NCBI GenBank assembly: GCA_016713325.1
Contig: JADJPJ010000006.1
Location: forward strand, 186,001-250,000
Length of the DNA: 64,000 bases
Direction: 5' to 3'
DNA from: Candidatus Flexifilum affinis
GTDB taxonomy: Bacteria > Chloroflexota > Anaerolineae > Aggregatilineales > Phototrophicaceae
A model generated the notes under the pieces. It did no database searches, had not been told where the DNA came from, and worked only from the letters and a program-made list of their open reading frames with translations. Positions 48,389 to 56,391 of this stretch are shown here, one piece after another (position 1 is the first letter of the stretch; each line of letters begins with the position of its first letter). Both the position numbers and the translations under genes were made by a program.

Positions 48389-49875
48389 GCCGTCGCATCA
48401 CCACAGCGCCGCGTCGCGGGCAGTGGTTTGCTCTGGCCGCAGTGCTGCTGCTGGCCTTTGCGCTGAGGGTCGGCGCCCTCGTCTCTGAGGCGCCGCTCCA
48501 CCCGGATGAGGCGCTGTTCGCCACCTTCGCACGGCATGCTGCGCTGAACGGCGACTGGCTGCTGCATGGCGAGCTTGATAAGCCGCCGCTGGCCATCTAC
48601 GCCATCGCCCTGTCGATGCGCACTGTCGCCGCTCAGCCGCGCGACACGGTCCTCGACTTCACGGCCAGTCAGGGGGAAGCCGCGGCGCGACTGCCGGGAC
48701 TATTCGCCAGCCTGATCACCGCTGCTTCGCTGTTTGCCGTTGGCCGCCGCTTGTACCGCAATAGCAACCGCGCCTTCTGGGCAGCCATGCTGTTCGCCCT
48801 ATCACCGATAGCCATCGGGTACGGTACGTCGGCATTTACAGATGGAATGATGCTCTGTGCGGCATCGCTGGCGCTGCTGGCGGCGACAATGGGGCGCTGG
48901 ACCTGGAGCGGAATCTGGTTTGGCGCGGCCTTTGCGGCAAAACAGCAGGCGCTCTTCCTGGCCCCATTGGTCGTCGGCCTGGGCTGGGCGACAGGACTCC
49001 TGACCCTGCGCGGCTTTCTGCGCTTCGGAGCCGCGTCTGCCGCAGGGCTGCTCCTTCTCATGGGCTGGGACGCCCTGCGCGGCCAGACCACCGGGATGCT
49101 GGCGCTGGCCGCCGCCAACAACGACGTCTCGCGGCTGATCCGCTCCGGCGAAGTCCTGCCGCGCCTCGCCCGCTGGCTGACGTTCGGTCTGTCGCTGCAC
49201 GGATTGGGCATCGCCGCCCTGCTCCCCCTTTCCGTTGCGGCCGGCCGGTCTCTGGAGGAGCACCACCGCCTGATCGACCGACTGCTGCTCCTCTTCATCG
49301 TCGTCTACGCAGCAGCCCACTGGCTAGCAGCCTTCAACACTTACGAGCGCTATGCTCTGCCCCTGCTTCTGCCGTCGTGCCTGATTCTGTCACGCGGTCC
49401 TGCCCGGCTCAGCCTACGAATCAGAGCCAGCACCGTATCTCTGCGGGTGCATACGACGATCGCCCTGGGTGCGGTGACGGCATTCATCGTTTGTGGAAGC
49501 CTCGAAGCGGCTTCTGGCGGCCGGAGTCTTTTTTCATCCGATGGACGAACGGGCACAGCAGGGATCGAGGAAGCAGCGACCTACTTGAACGAGAAGCCGG
49601 TCGCGACGGTCATCTATGATCGGTGGTTTGGCTGGGAGCTTGGGTTTTATCTGGGGGAATGGACGGACAAGCGTCGCGTGTATTATCCAACGCCAGACAC
49701 CCTCGCGCGTGGCGCAGCGGCTTTGATAGAAGTTGCACCGCGATACTTCCTTGCGCCGGCACAGACGCCCATGACGCTGTGGCTTGAAGCGCTGGAAGTC
49801 GAAGGGTTCTCCGTTGTAGAGGAGGCACGCTTCGATCAGATCGTCATCTACCGTCTCGAACCGCCAGGCCAATAG
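48385..49875 (+). CDS. GT-C-fold glycosyltransferase (GT39/ArnT-like membrane protein)
   Basis: The 496-residue protein has about ten membrane helices and the N-terminal extracytoplasmic loop motif HPDEALFATFAR, with the Asp-Glu pair typical of GT-C enzymes that use polyprenyl-phosphate sugars. A KPPLAIY loop follows, as in the PMT/ArnT group. It starts with a GTG that overlaps the stop of the DUF1028 gene. It likely glycosylates a lipid, protein or cell-surface glycan. Donor and acceptor are unknown. Confidence 0.82.
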   Translation: MSRRITTAPRRGQWFALAAVLLLAFALRVGALVSEAPLHPDEALFATFARHAALNGDWLLHGELDKPPLAIYAIALSMRTVAAQPRDTVLDFTASQGEAAARLPGLFASLITAASLFAVGRRLYRNSNRAFWAAMLFALSPIAIGYGTSAFTDGMMLCAASLALLAATMGRWTWSGIWFGAAFAAKQQALFLAPLVVGLGWATGLLTLRGFLRFGAASAAGLLLLMGWDALRGQTTGMLALAAANNDVSRLIRSGEVLPRLARWLTFGLSLHGLGIAALLPLSVAAGRSLEEHHRLIDRLLLLFIVVYAAAHWLAAFNTYERYALPLLLPSCLILSRGPARLSLRIRASTVSLRVHTTIALGAVTAFIVCGSLEAASGGRSLFSSDGRTGTAGIEEAATYLNEKPVATVIYDRWFGWELGFYLGEWTDKRRVYYPTPDTLARGAAALIEVAPRYFLAPAQTPMTLWLEALEVEGFSVVEEARFDQIVIYRLEPPGQ

Positions 49876-49988
49876 GCAGGGATGCGCCCATTTGTTGCAG
49901 AGTCTGACCGGCACGCAGAGCAGCGGCTGTGCGCAATACGACTCGCGCTGCGCACAGCCGCCTCATCGCAGGATAAGTGGCAGCCTGC

Positions 49989-51041
49989 TTATCCGCCGTC
50001 CCCCTCGCCCACCGGAATTACGAGTACCTGATCGACAATGATCAGCGCGCGGTCGGTGATTTCCGGGTTGGCGAGAAGCAGCGCATCCACCGTCGTACCG
50101 CAGGTGAGCGCGATGGCGCTCAGTGTATCGCCAACCTTCACCAGCCACGTCTCCGGGCAGCGGCCAACGGTGCCTGGCGTGGCTGCCGGCGTAGCGGTAG
50201 CCGTAGGCGTGACGGCATCGGTGGGCGTCTCGGTGCTTTCCGGCGCCGACTCGTTTGGCACGATCAAGAAGCGAAGCTGCTGCCCGTTCTCATAGGTGAT
50301 GAACAGGCGATCAAAGAAGCCCTCGTAGCTCGTCGCGGTTTCCAGCGCGTCAAAGTAGGCCTGCTCCTGCTGCATAATGGCCTCGTCGTCGCAGGCAAGC
50401 TCCGTGTGAACGATGGAAGTCAACGAAATGCTGCCATCAGACGTCCGGAAGTTGGCGCTGTAGTCGTTGCAGCCACCCTCGCCGCCAAGCCGTGTCTCGG
50501 TTGCGAAGGTCAGCGTCACCTCGCCGTCTTCGACCACCTCCGTCTGGTTGTCCGGGTCGCCGTACGAGACCAGCCGCCACTGCGAGCCGACAAGGATATC
50601 CGCGTTCACATTGGCCGAAACGAAACGGAGCTGCTGATCCTCTCCTGACCACAATGTCAGAGAGTCGCCCATCCTCTCAAAACGGGTGACGGAACCCAGG
50701 GAGTCCAGGTAGGTCTGTTCCTGCTGCGTCACGTCGGTGTTTGTGCAGGCAGCCGCGGTCGCGACAATCTCGCCGAAGGTGATGCTGTCCTGATCGATCG
50801 TGTAACTGCCACTGTACGAGTTGCACCCAGCAAAGCCTTCCATTTGATCCTCAAGAGGGAAGCTGAGCAGGATTGCGCTGTCCTCCAGGATATCCATCTG
50901 GTCGTTGGGTGGACCGTACGAGACCAGGCGCCACTGCGTGCCCAGCAGGCTGTCCGTATCATCCTGCTGCGCAAACGCTGCACCGCCCAGAGCCAGCAAA
51001 ATCGCTGCAACCGCCATCATCGCCAAACGTGTGAGTTTCAT
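49989..51041 (-). CDS. Secreted protein with two META domains and a LysM domain
   Basis: The 350-residue protein has a signal peptide (about residues 1-24, ending AFAQ). It has two META/HslJ-like domains that are clear duplicates (each with GTQWRLVSYG or GSQWRLVSYG, a GCN-YS element and an EQ-Y-D-L/AL helix), a Thr/Pro/Ala linker, and a C-terminal LysM (TWLVKVGDTLSAIA) that binds peptidoglycan. ATG 51041 is fixed by GAAGGAG nine bases upstream. An extended frame to 51110 is not needed. It is likely wall-associated; META domains have no settled biochemical role. Confidence 0.88.
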   Translation of the reverse strand: MKLTRLAMMAVAAILLALGGAAFAQQDDTDSLLGTQWRLVSYGPPNDQMDILEDSAILLSFPLEDQMEGFAGCNSYSGSYTIDQDSITFGEIVATAAACTNTDVTQQEQTYLDSLGSVTRFERMGDSLTLWSGEDQQLRFVSANVNADILVGSQWRLVSYGDPDNQTEVVEDGEVTLTFATETRLGGEGGCNDYSANFRTSDGSISLTSIVHTELACDDEAIMQQEQAYFDALETATSYEGFFDRLFITYENGQQLRFLIVPNESAPESTETPTDAVTPTATATPAATPGTVGRCPETWLVKVGDTLSAIALTCGTTVDALLLANPEITDRALIIVDQVLVIPVGEGDGG

Positions 51042-51416
51042 AACCGACATCTCCTTCGTCTGAACAACGCTAACTGGCGTAAGCGTCCGTCGTAGGGGAT
51101 GGGATGCCAACTCGTTCGACCTGTTGTGTCAGCCGATGACGCTGCGCGCAGGAGATTCAAGCACTCAGCACAGAGGCCAGCCATCTAGGGGAACGAGACG
51201 GGGCACGTCGAGATTACGCCTGGAGCAACCCTATTCCGCCTGTTGTGGGATGTCAATCCCCCAGGGGTCGGAGATGCATCAGGCGGAACGGCCTGGGTAA
51301 CCTGGCCAGCAGGCGAACGAACAGCGCATTGACCAAACGACAATGCTTCTGATCATGTCATATCTGGGGGTGAAGATACACGCGGAAGCCGCGTCGACTG
51401 CAAGGGAGCAGGCGAG
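51042..51416. other. 375-base gap without a gene; holds a structured segment
   Basis: TTCCGCCTG (51234-51242) pairs with CAGGCGGAA (51280-51288). Between them GGGAT-GTCA-ATCCC can form an inner hairpin. A second perfect hairpin ACGCGG-AAG-CCGCGT lies at 51380-51394, just past the end of the receiver gene on the minus strand. No T-runs are present. No coding signal is seen. Confidence 0.45.
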
Positions 51417-51854
51417 CTAGTTGACCACTCGCCCCGCGTTCAGCAGTTCCTGAACCACCGTGACCAGACTGCTCGCGACGTAAGGCTTGGTCAGATACCG
51501 GTCTGCCCCCGCATTCAAGGCGGCGCGTATCTGCTCGGGGTCGATCAACGCGGACAGCATCAGGACCGGAAGACCATCGAATTCGCTTAGGCCACGTATC
51601 TCATGCAGCAGCTCGACACCACTGATCTCGGGCATCATGATGTCCAGAACGACGAGATCGGGCGGCGTTCCATCATACAGTAACTGGCGCGCGTCGGGGA
51701 CGCTCAATGCGGTTAGAACATCGACCCCGGTGCGCGCGAGCAGGATTCGAACGAGCTGGAGCAGATCGGGATCATCATCGACGACTAGAACACGTTTTTT
51801 CTCAACCGCCACCATCAACCTCGTATTGCTGCGACGAACAGGAACCAGCGGCAT
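51417..51854 (-). CDS. Single-domain response regulator (receiver only)
   Basis: The 145-residue protein is one receiver domain: VLVVDDDPD, phospho-acceptor Asp in LVVLDIMMPEISG, Ser/Thr in LMLSAL and Lys in YLTKPY. No output domain is attached, so it acts by protein contact or in a phosphorelay. It could be the target of the orphan PAS kinase at 17790 (speculative). The ATG at 51854 starts next to the predicted transcription start; a downstream ATG at 51815 with GAGG before it would give 132 residues. Confidence 0.88.
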   Translation of the reverse strand: MPLVPVRRSNTRLMVAVEKKRVLVVDDDPDLLQLVRILLARTGVDVLTALSVPDARQLLYDGTPPDLVVLDIMMPEISGVELLHEIRGLSEFDGLPVLMLSALIDPEQIRAALNAGADRYLTKPYVASSLVTVVQELLNAGRVVN

Positions 51855-51861
51855 ATCTACA

Positions 51862-51890
51862 ATTCTAACCAAATTGTAGCGCAGTCTCAA
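51862..51890 (-). promoter_or_regulatory. Promoter of the receiver gene, leaderless layout
   Basis: On the minus strand TTGAGA (51890-51885), a 17-base spacer and TAGAAT (51867-51862) place the start site at the ATG 51854. The dyad CTACAATT-N7-AATTGTAG (51857-51879) overlaps it and may be an operator. Confidence 0.55.
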
Positions 51891-51987
51891 CGGAATTTGA
51901 ATCAATTCTAAATCGGCTTTGCATTGCGCATCTCTCCCAAGAGGTGTATCCTCACATTCAGGTTTTGTTCGTTAGGAGTATGTTACA

Positions 51988-52830
51988 TTGCCTACGATTT
52001 GGCTTCGATTGCAGCGAGGAGTCGGCATCGTTCTGCTCTTGATGTTGGCGGGCTGTTTCCGTCCCGCCGGCGACTCTGTGCAACCGACGGTTCAGAGCGA
52101 TGCATCATCGGGCGACGTGTCGACGAGCAGCGGCGCAGCCGATCTTCCGCCGATCACGCTCATTGCGCCGCCAACGGCGCAACCCGACGGCTCCAACGGT
52201 GCGGAGCCCGCGATGACTCTGGTCACGCTTGCGCCGGCCACATCGACGCCAGTTCCCTTGACGGCGCCGAACGTTCCGACCATCACCCTTCAAGTCATTA
52301 CGCCTGGCATGTCGCTGGGATTGTTCACACCAGATGCCACCTCCCTGCCAACCCGGACGCCTGTCCCTGGTGGCCCGGAATCGACCAACGAAGCCTTCGC
52401 GGCGGCCGAAGCTTCGGAAGAGGCCGTCCTGGCCATCAGCGAAGACGGTTGCACCTACACCGTGCAGGCCGGTGACAGCCTGTATTCCATCGCCGTCAGC
52501 CAGAACACGACCGTGAATCGCCTTCTCCTGGCCAATCCTGACCTGGAAGGCGATCCGCCGGTGCTGCAAATCGACCAGGAGCTTGAGCTTCCGGCCTGCA
52601 TCCCCGGTCTGCTCGAAGAAGAGACCGACGAGCCGGATGCGCAGGTCGAAGAACCGCGCGATCTGCCTGAAGGCGCGCAGCTTTATACCGTGCAGTCAGG
52701 TGACGTACTTGGCTCCATTGCGTCCCGCTTCGGTGTGACCGTCCGCGCGATCGTGGAAGCCAACGAGATGGACAACCCCGACTCCCTGAGCATCGGCCAG
52801 GAACTGATCATCCCTGCCCCAGCGAGCTAA
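51988..52830 (+). CDS. LysM lipoprotein (two LysM domains)
   Basis: The 280-residue protein starts at TTG 51988, with AGGAG ten bases before it. A lipobox LAGC near residue 22 predicts lipid attachment. A Thr/Pro-rich spacer follows, then two LysM domains: CTYTVQAGDSLYSIAV (about 151) and LYTVQSGDVLGSIASRFGV (about 232). Membrane anchor plus two peptidoglycan-binding modules suggests a link between membrane and cell wall. Its last four bases overlap the convergent lipoprotein gene. Confidence 0.88.
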   Translation: MPTIWLRLQRGVGIVLLLMLAGCFRPAGDSVQPTVQSDASSGDVSTSSGAADLPPITLIAPPTAQPDGSNGAEPAMTLVTLAPATSTPVPLTAPNVPTITLQVITPGMSLGLFTPDATSLPTRTPVPGGPESTNEAFAAAEASEEAVLAISEDGCTYTVQAGDSLYSIAVSQNTTVNRLLLANPDLEGDPPVLQIDQELELPACIPGLLEEETDEPDAQVEEPRDLPEGAQLYTVQSGDVLGSIASRFGVTVRAIVEANEMDNPDSLSIGQELIIPAPAS

Positions 52831-53516
52831 CCCCCCGGCAGCGCTTCCCAGATGGTGAGGTCATCGAACCAGATTTCGACCTCACCATCGGTGACCGCGG
52901 CGCTCAGCCCGGCGTAGCCGCTTTTGTAGCGGCTGTCCGTGATCTCTGCGACGAACTCCCCGTTCACAACCAGCGCCAGGTAATCGTCCAGGCAGATGAT
53001 GCGCACCCGGTTAATCGCCTTGTCCTGGCGAATGGCCGCCGACGCCCGCCACGGGATAAGGGCGTTAATCTCGTCACCCGCGCCGCGCCGTATGGTGTAC
53101 TGCCCATCGCCGCTGATCAGAAAGTAGTATCCGTTTCCATCATTGGTCGGCGAAGCGCGACACATTAGTCCATACGCATTATCGCGGTAGTCGCTCAACT
53201 GAGTCGTCTCGACCTCGATGACGACGTTCTGATGCCGCGTTTCGTTCAACACCCACATGATGCTGTTGTCCCAGGCGCGCGCCCGGTATGCGCCGTCAAT
53301 CACTTCGAAGGCGACGCGCTGGTCGGCGTTCACATAGTTCTCCCAGGCATCGAGCTCGGTGAAATCCTCGCGGAGCAGCGTTTCGCCCAGGGCAACCTGG
53401 GTCGAGGGCGTCGCCTGGCACCCGACTGCCAAACCGCCTGCTCCCAGGAGAAGCAAAATCATGACCTGCCGCATGCTGCGCCTGGCCATCGATCGCGGCA
53501 AAAATCCCATTTTCAT
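52827..53516 (-). CDS. Lipoprotein with concanavalin-like/DUF1080-type beta-sandwich
   Basis: The 229-residue protein has a signal peptide with lipobox GGLAVGC. The mature part has features of lectin-like or 3-keto-disaccharide-hydrolase beta-sandwiches: REDFTELDAWENY at its start, YGLMCRAS, GNGYYFLISGDGQYTIRR, and a closing IWFDDLTIWE. No catalytic residues can be assigned, and it may simply bind glycans. ATG 53516 is chosen; the frame continues upstream over the divergent gene's promoter and is not coding there. Confidence 0.75.
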   Translation of the reverse strand: MKMGFLPRSMARRSMRQVMILLLLGAGGLAVGCQATPSTQVALGETLLREDFTELDAWENYVNADQRVAFEVIDGAYRARAWDNSIMWVLNETRHQNVVIEVETTQLSDYRDNAYGLMCRASPTNDGNGYYFLISGDGQYTIRRGAGDEINALIPWRASAAIRQDKAINRVRIICLDDYLALVVNGEFVAEITDSRYKSGYAGLSAAVTDGEVEIWFDDLTIWEALPGG

Positions 53517-53565
53517 CTCGCTCACATTCCGTTCCGGATGCAGTCGCACCCGCCCACTCTCGCTG

Positions 53566-53593
53566 TTGCCGTGCGCCCGCTTCGTTGTATAAT
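53566..53593 (+). promoter_or_regulatory. Promoter upstream of the DUF151 gene
   Basis: TTGCCG, a 16-base spacer and a perfect TATAAT (53588-53593). Confidence 0.55.
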
Positions 53594-53645
53594 CGCAGTT
53601 GAGACAAAAAGTTAGATGTTGGATAAGCAGGGGCGCAGAATTCCC

Positions 53646-54164
53646 ATGATAGAGGTTGTTATCGATACGATTCGCGTCAGCTTGATGTCGCAGTACCGCG
53701 TCGTCATCCTCAAGGACATCAACAGCGACCGTTATCTGCCGATCTGGATTGGTCCCTGTGAAGCGGATGCCATTACGATGGAGCTCCAGGACGTCACGCC
53801 CCAGCGCCCACTCACGCACGATCTGCTGAAATCAATGATCCAGGAACTTGATGGGCGCGTCGTGCACATCTTCATCAGCGATCTCCGCCAGGACGTCTAT
53901 TATGCACGAGTCGTCATCGACGTGAACGGCAAACAAATCGATGTCGATGCGCGGCCGAGCGATGCGATTGCGTTGGCGGTACGGGCCAAAGTGCCGATCT
54001 TCGTCTCTGAACTCGTCATGGAACGGCACGCGGTGCAGCCGGAAGATGATGTCGAGCAGATTCTGGGCGAAGAGAAGCACGAAGTCGACGAAGAGAAACT
54101 GAGCGCCTTCAAAGATTTCGTCAACTCGCTCGACCTGGACGACCTGGACGACGAAGAAGAATAA
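53646..54164 (+). CDS. Bifunctional nuclease family protein (DUF151)
   Basis: The 172-residue protein has the DUF151 core: VVILKDINSDRYLPIWIGPCEADAI (in parts VVILKD and LPIWIGPCEA), RPLTHDLL and DARPSDAIALAVR. Plant and bacterial members have been reported to have DNase/RNase activity, and their biological role is poorly known. The acidic C-terminal tail (about 165-172) is low-complexity. ATG 53646 matches the family start; an in-frame ATG at 53616 would add ten residues. It is followed by two hairpins, then dnaB. Confidence 0.88.
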   Translation: MIEVVIDTIRVSLMSQYRVVILKDINSDRYLPIWIGPCEADAITMELQDVTPQRPLTHDLLKSMIQELDGRVVHIFISDLRQDVYYARVVIDVNGKQIDVDARPSDAIALAVRAKVPIFVSELVMERHAVQPEDDVEQILGEEKHEVDEEKLSAFKDFVNSLDLDDLDDEEE

Positions 54165-54167
54165 CCG

Positions 54168-54191
54168 GGTCTGCTCACCAGGAAGCAGACC
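54168..54191 (+). terminator. Hairpin after the DUF151 gene
   Basis: GGTCTGCT and AGCAGACC pair perfectly around eight bases, then TTT. Confidence 0.5.
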
Positions 54192-54246
54192 TTTCAGGAT
54201 CGGCGCACCCCGTGAGATGCTTCACGTGGGTGACTTCGTTTCGTTA

Positions 54247-54282
54247 CGGCGTCTGATGAATTCACTCGACGCCGCTTTTTTT
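54247..54282 (+). terminator. Strong terminator 20 bases before dnaB
   Basis: CGGCGTC (54247-54253) and GACGCCG (54268-54274) pair, followed by C and seven T. The dnaB ATG is at 54303, leaving no room for a promoter between, so it may be an attenuator. Confidence 0.75.
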
Positions 54283-54302
54283 CTCTGGATGGCGGGCGAG
54301 AC

Positions 54303-55673
54303 ATGACAACCAATCGACAGCAGCCCCTTGGCGATGGGTTGGCTCCCTTCAGCCAGGAAGCTGAGCAGGCGGTCATCGGCGCTGTTCTGGTCAACAGTGA
54401 TGTGTTTCTCGCGCTAGCCTCGTTTCTGAACAGCGAAGATTTTTACTTCGTGCGTCACGGCAGCATCTGGGACGCACTGCGCCGCATCAGCGACCGGAAT
54501 GACCGAATCGACTTCGTGACGCTGGTCGAAGAACTGCGCGCGTTCAACGTGCTGGACGAGGTCGGCGGAACAGCCTATCTGCTCTCTCTGGCCAACAATA
54601 CGCCCAGCGCCTACCATGCTGAATCCTATGGGCGACTGGTGGAGCGCGCAGCCATCCGCCGCCGTCTGCTCGCCGCCGCCGACGAAATCAAGGACATCGC
54701 CCGCGACGAGCAGCTCACGACCGAAAAAGTGATCACCGAGGCGGAGAGCCGCCTCTTCTCAGTGACGGAACGCGGCTCCCACCGCGAGATCATCCCTATG
54801 TCCGAAGCCATCAACAGCTACTTCGGACGCATGGAGTATCTCTACCAGCATCCCGACGAACCGCTCGGTCTGCCGACCGGCTTTCGCGATCTGGACAAAA
54901 TGCTCGGGGGCCTGCAGCGCAGCGACCTGCTGATCTTCGCCGGCCGCCCGGGCATGGGCAAGACCAGCTTCCTGCTCTCGATGGCTTTGAACTCCGCGCG
55001 TGATTACAATGCGCGAGTGCTGATCTTCACGATGGAAATGGGTCATGACCAGATCGTCCAGCGCCTCCTGTCGATGGAGACCGGCATCAACACCCAGAAG
55101 ATGCGCACGGGCCAGTTCACGCCTCAAGAATGGTCCAAGTTCGTCCATGCCACCGGGCAATTGGGCAAGCTGATGGTCTTTATCGACGACAGCCCTGCCC
55201 TGACGCCCATTCAGATGCGCACCAAATGCCGCCGCGTGGCCCATGAGTACGGTCTGGACCTCGTCATTCTGGACTACATTCAACTCATGGGCAGCGGCGG
55301 CGTCTATGAGAACAACCGCGTGCAGGAGATCAGCTACATCAGCCGCCACATCAAGGAAATTGCCCGAGAACTCAACGTGCCGGTGTTCACAGCAGCACAG
55401 CTTTCGCGCGCCGTCGAGCAGCGTCAGGATAAGCGCCCGCAGCTTTCCGACCTACGCGAGAGCGGCAGTCTCGAACAGGATGCCGACATCGTCGCCTTCC
55501 TGTATCGCGACGCCATTTACAACGAGGCCAGCGAAACACCCAACAAAGCGGACATCATCATTGCCAAACACCGCAATGGCCCTACCGGTACCATCAGTCT
55601 GTACTTCGAGAATTCCCTCACCCGGTTCTCGGATTACCGCACCCAAACTATCGACATGAGCCAGCGCAGCTAG
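54303..55673 (+). CDS. dnaB: Replicative DNA helicase DnaB
   Basis: The 456-residue hexameric fork helicase has the N-terminal DnaB domain (SQEAEQAVIGAVLVN), a linker, and the RecA-like C-terminal domain with Walker A GRPGMGKTS, H1a FTMEMG, H2 LVILDYIQLM, H3 FTAAQLSRAVEQRQ with LRESGSLEQDADI, and H4 IIAKHRNGPTGTI. It is full length. dnaD-like and helicase-loader genes follow closely (22-base gap, then overlap), so this is a primosome operon. A terminator sits directly upstream. Confidence 0.96.
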   Translation: MTTNRQQPLGDGLAPFSQEAEQAVIGAVLVNSDVFLALASFLNSEDFYFVRHGSIWDALRRISDRNDRIDFVTLVEELRAFNVLDEVGGTAYLLSLANNTPSAYHAESYGRLVERAAIRRRLLAAADEIKDIARDEQLTTEKVITEAESRLFSVTERGSHREIIPMSEAINSYFGRMEYLYQHPDEPLGLPTGFRDLDKMLGGLQRSDLLIFAGRPGMGKTSFLLSMALNSARDYNARVLIFTMEMGHDQIVQRLLSMETGINTQKMRTGQFTPQEWSKFVHATGQLGKLMVFIDDSPALTPIQMRTKCRRVAHEYGLDLVILDYIQLMGSGGVYENNRVQEISYISRHIKEIARELNVPVFTAAQLSRAVEQRQDKRPQLSDLRESGSLEQDADIVAFLYRDAIYNEASETPNKADIIIAKHRNGPTGTISLYFENSLTRFSDYRTQTIDMSQRS

Positions 55674-55695
55674 GGCCGGGGATCTCGCGACATAC

Positions 55696-56391
55696 ATGAA
55701 CAATCCGTTTCAAGGCTTTCAGCCCCAGACCGCGTCAACCTTTCCGTTGTACGAGTCTATCATCCTTGAACTGCTGCCCCAGATCGATGATCTCGCAGAA
55801 CTGAAGGTGACGCTCTTCGCCCTCTGGGCCATTCGTCAGCGCGAGGGATCGGCACGCTACATGCTGATACGCGACATTGCCGCCCATCCCGCACTCTTCG
55901 CCAGCCTGGGCGAACCTCCCGCCGAGGCAGCCCAGGCCGCCCTGAGGCGCGCTCACGCTCGCGGAACCTTGCTCTGCGAGTCCGTCAGGCTCCAGGGCGG
56001 TGAAGAGATGATCACGTTCATCAACGACGACGCGGGACGAGTCGCCGCTGAGCAGTTGCGATCAGGCAACTGGCTGCAGGTCACCGGCGAGCATCCTGTC
56101 GAGATCCTGCCGCCAAGGCCAAGCATCTATCGTCTGTACGAGCAGAACATCGGCGCATTGACGCCGATGATCCGGGACGAGCTACTGGCAGCGCAGCAGG
56201 ATTTCCCCGCGGTGTGGATAGAGGAAGCAATGCGGCTCGCCGTGGCGAACAACAAACGGAACTGGCGCTACGTTCGAGCCATTCTCGACCGCTGGCAGAA
56301 GGAAGGAAAGGAAAATGAGGCCTCTGCGCGATCTACTGCCGAAGGGGACGAGCGAATCTGGCGCAGCCTCTCCGACTTCCTCATCAAGTGA
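55696..56391 (+). CDS. DnaD-domain primosome protein
   Basis: The 231-residue protein has an N-terminal winged-helix-like part (SIILELLPQIDDLAELKVTLFAL at about 22-44, in parts) and a C-terminal DnaD/DnaB_2 domain at about 147-205 (SIYRLYEQNIGALTPMI, then NWRYVRAILDRW). In Bacillus such proteins act with a DnaC-family loader to place DnaB on DNA during initiation and restart. The position between dnaB and the loader strongly supports that role here. The last 77 bases overlap the loader gene. Confidence 0.88.
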   Translation: MNNPFQGFQPQTASTFPLYESIILELLPQIDDLAELKVTLFALWAIRQREGSARYMLIRDIAAHPALFASLGEPPAEAAQAALRRAHARGTLLCESVRLQGGEEMITFINDDAGRVAAEQLRSGNWLQVTGEHPVEILPPRPSIYRLYEQNIGALTPMIRDELLAAQQDFPAVWIEEAMRLAVANNKRNWRYVRAILDRWQKEGKENEASARSTAEGDERIWRSLSDFLIK

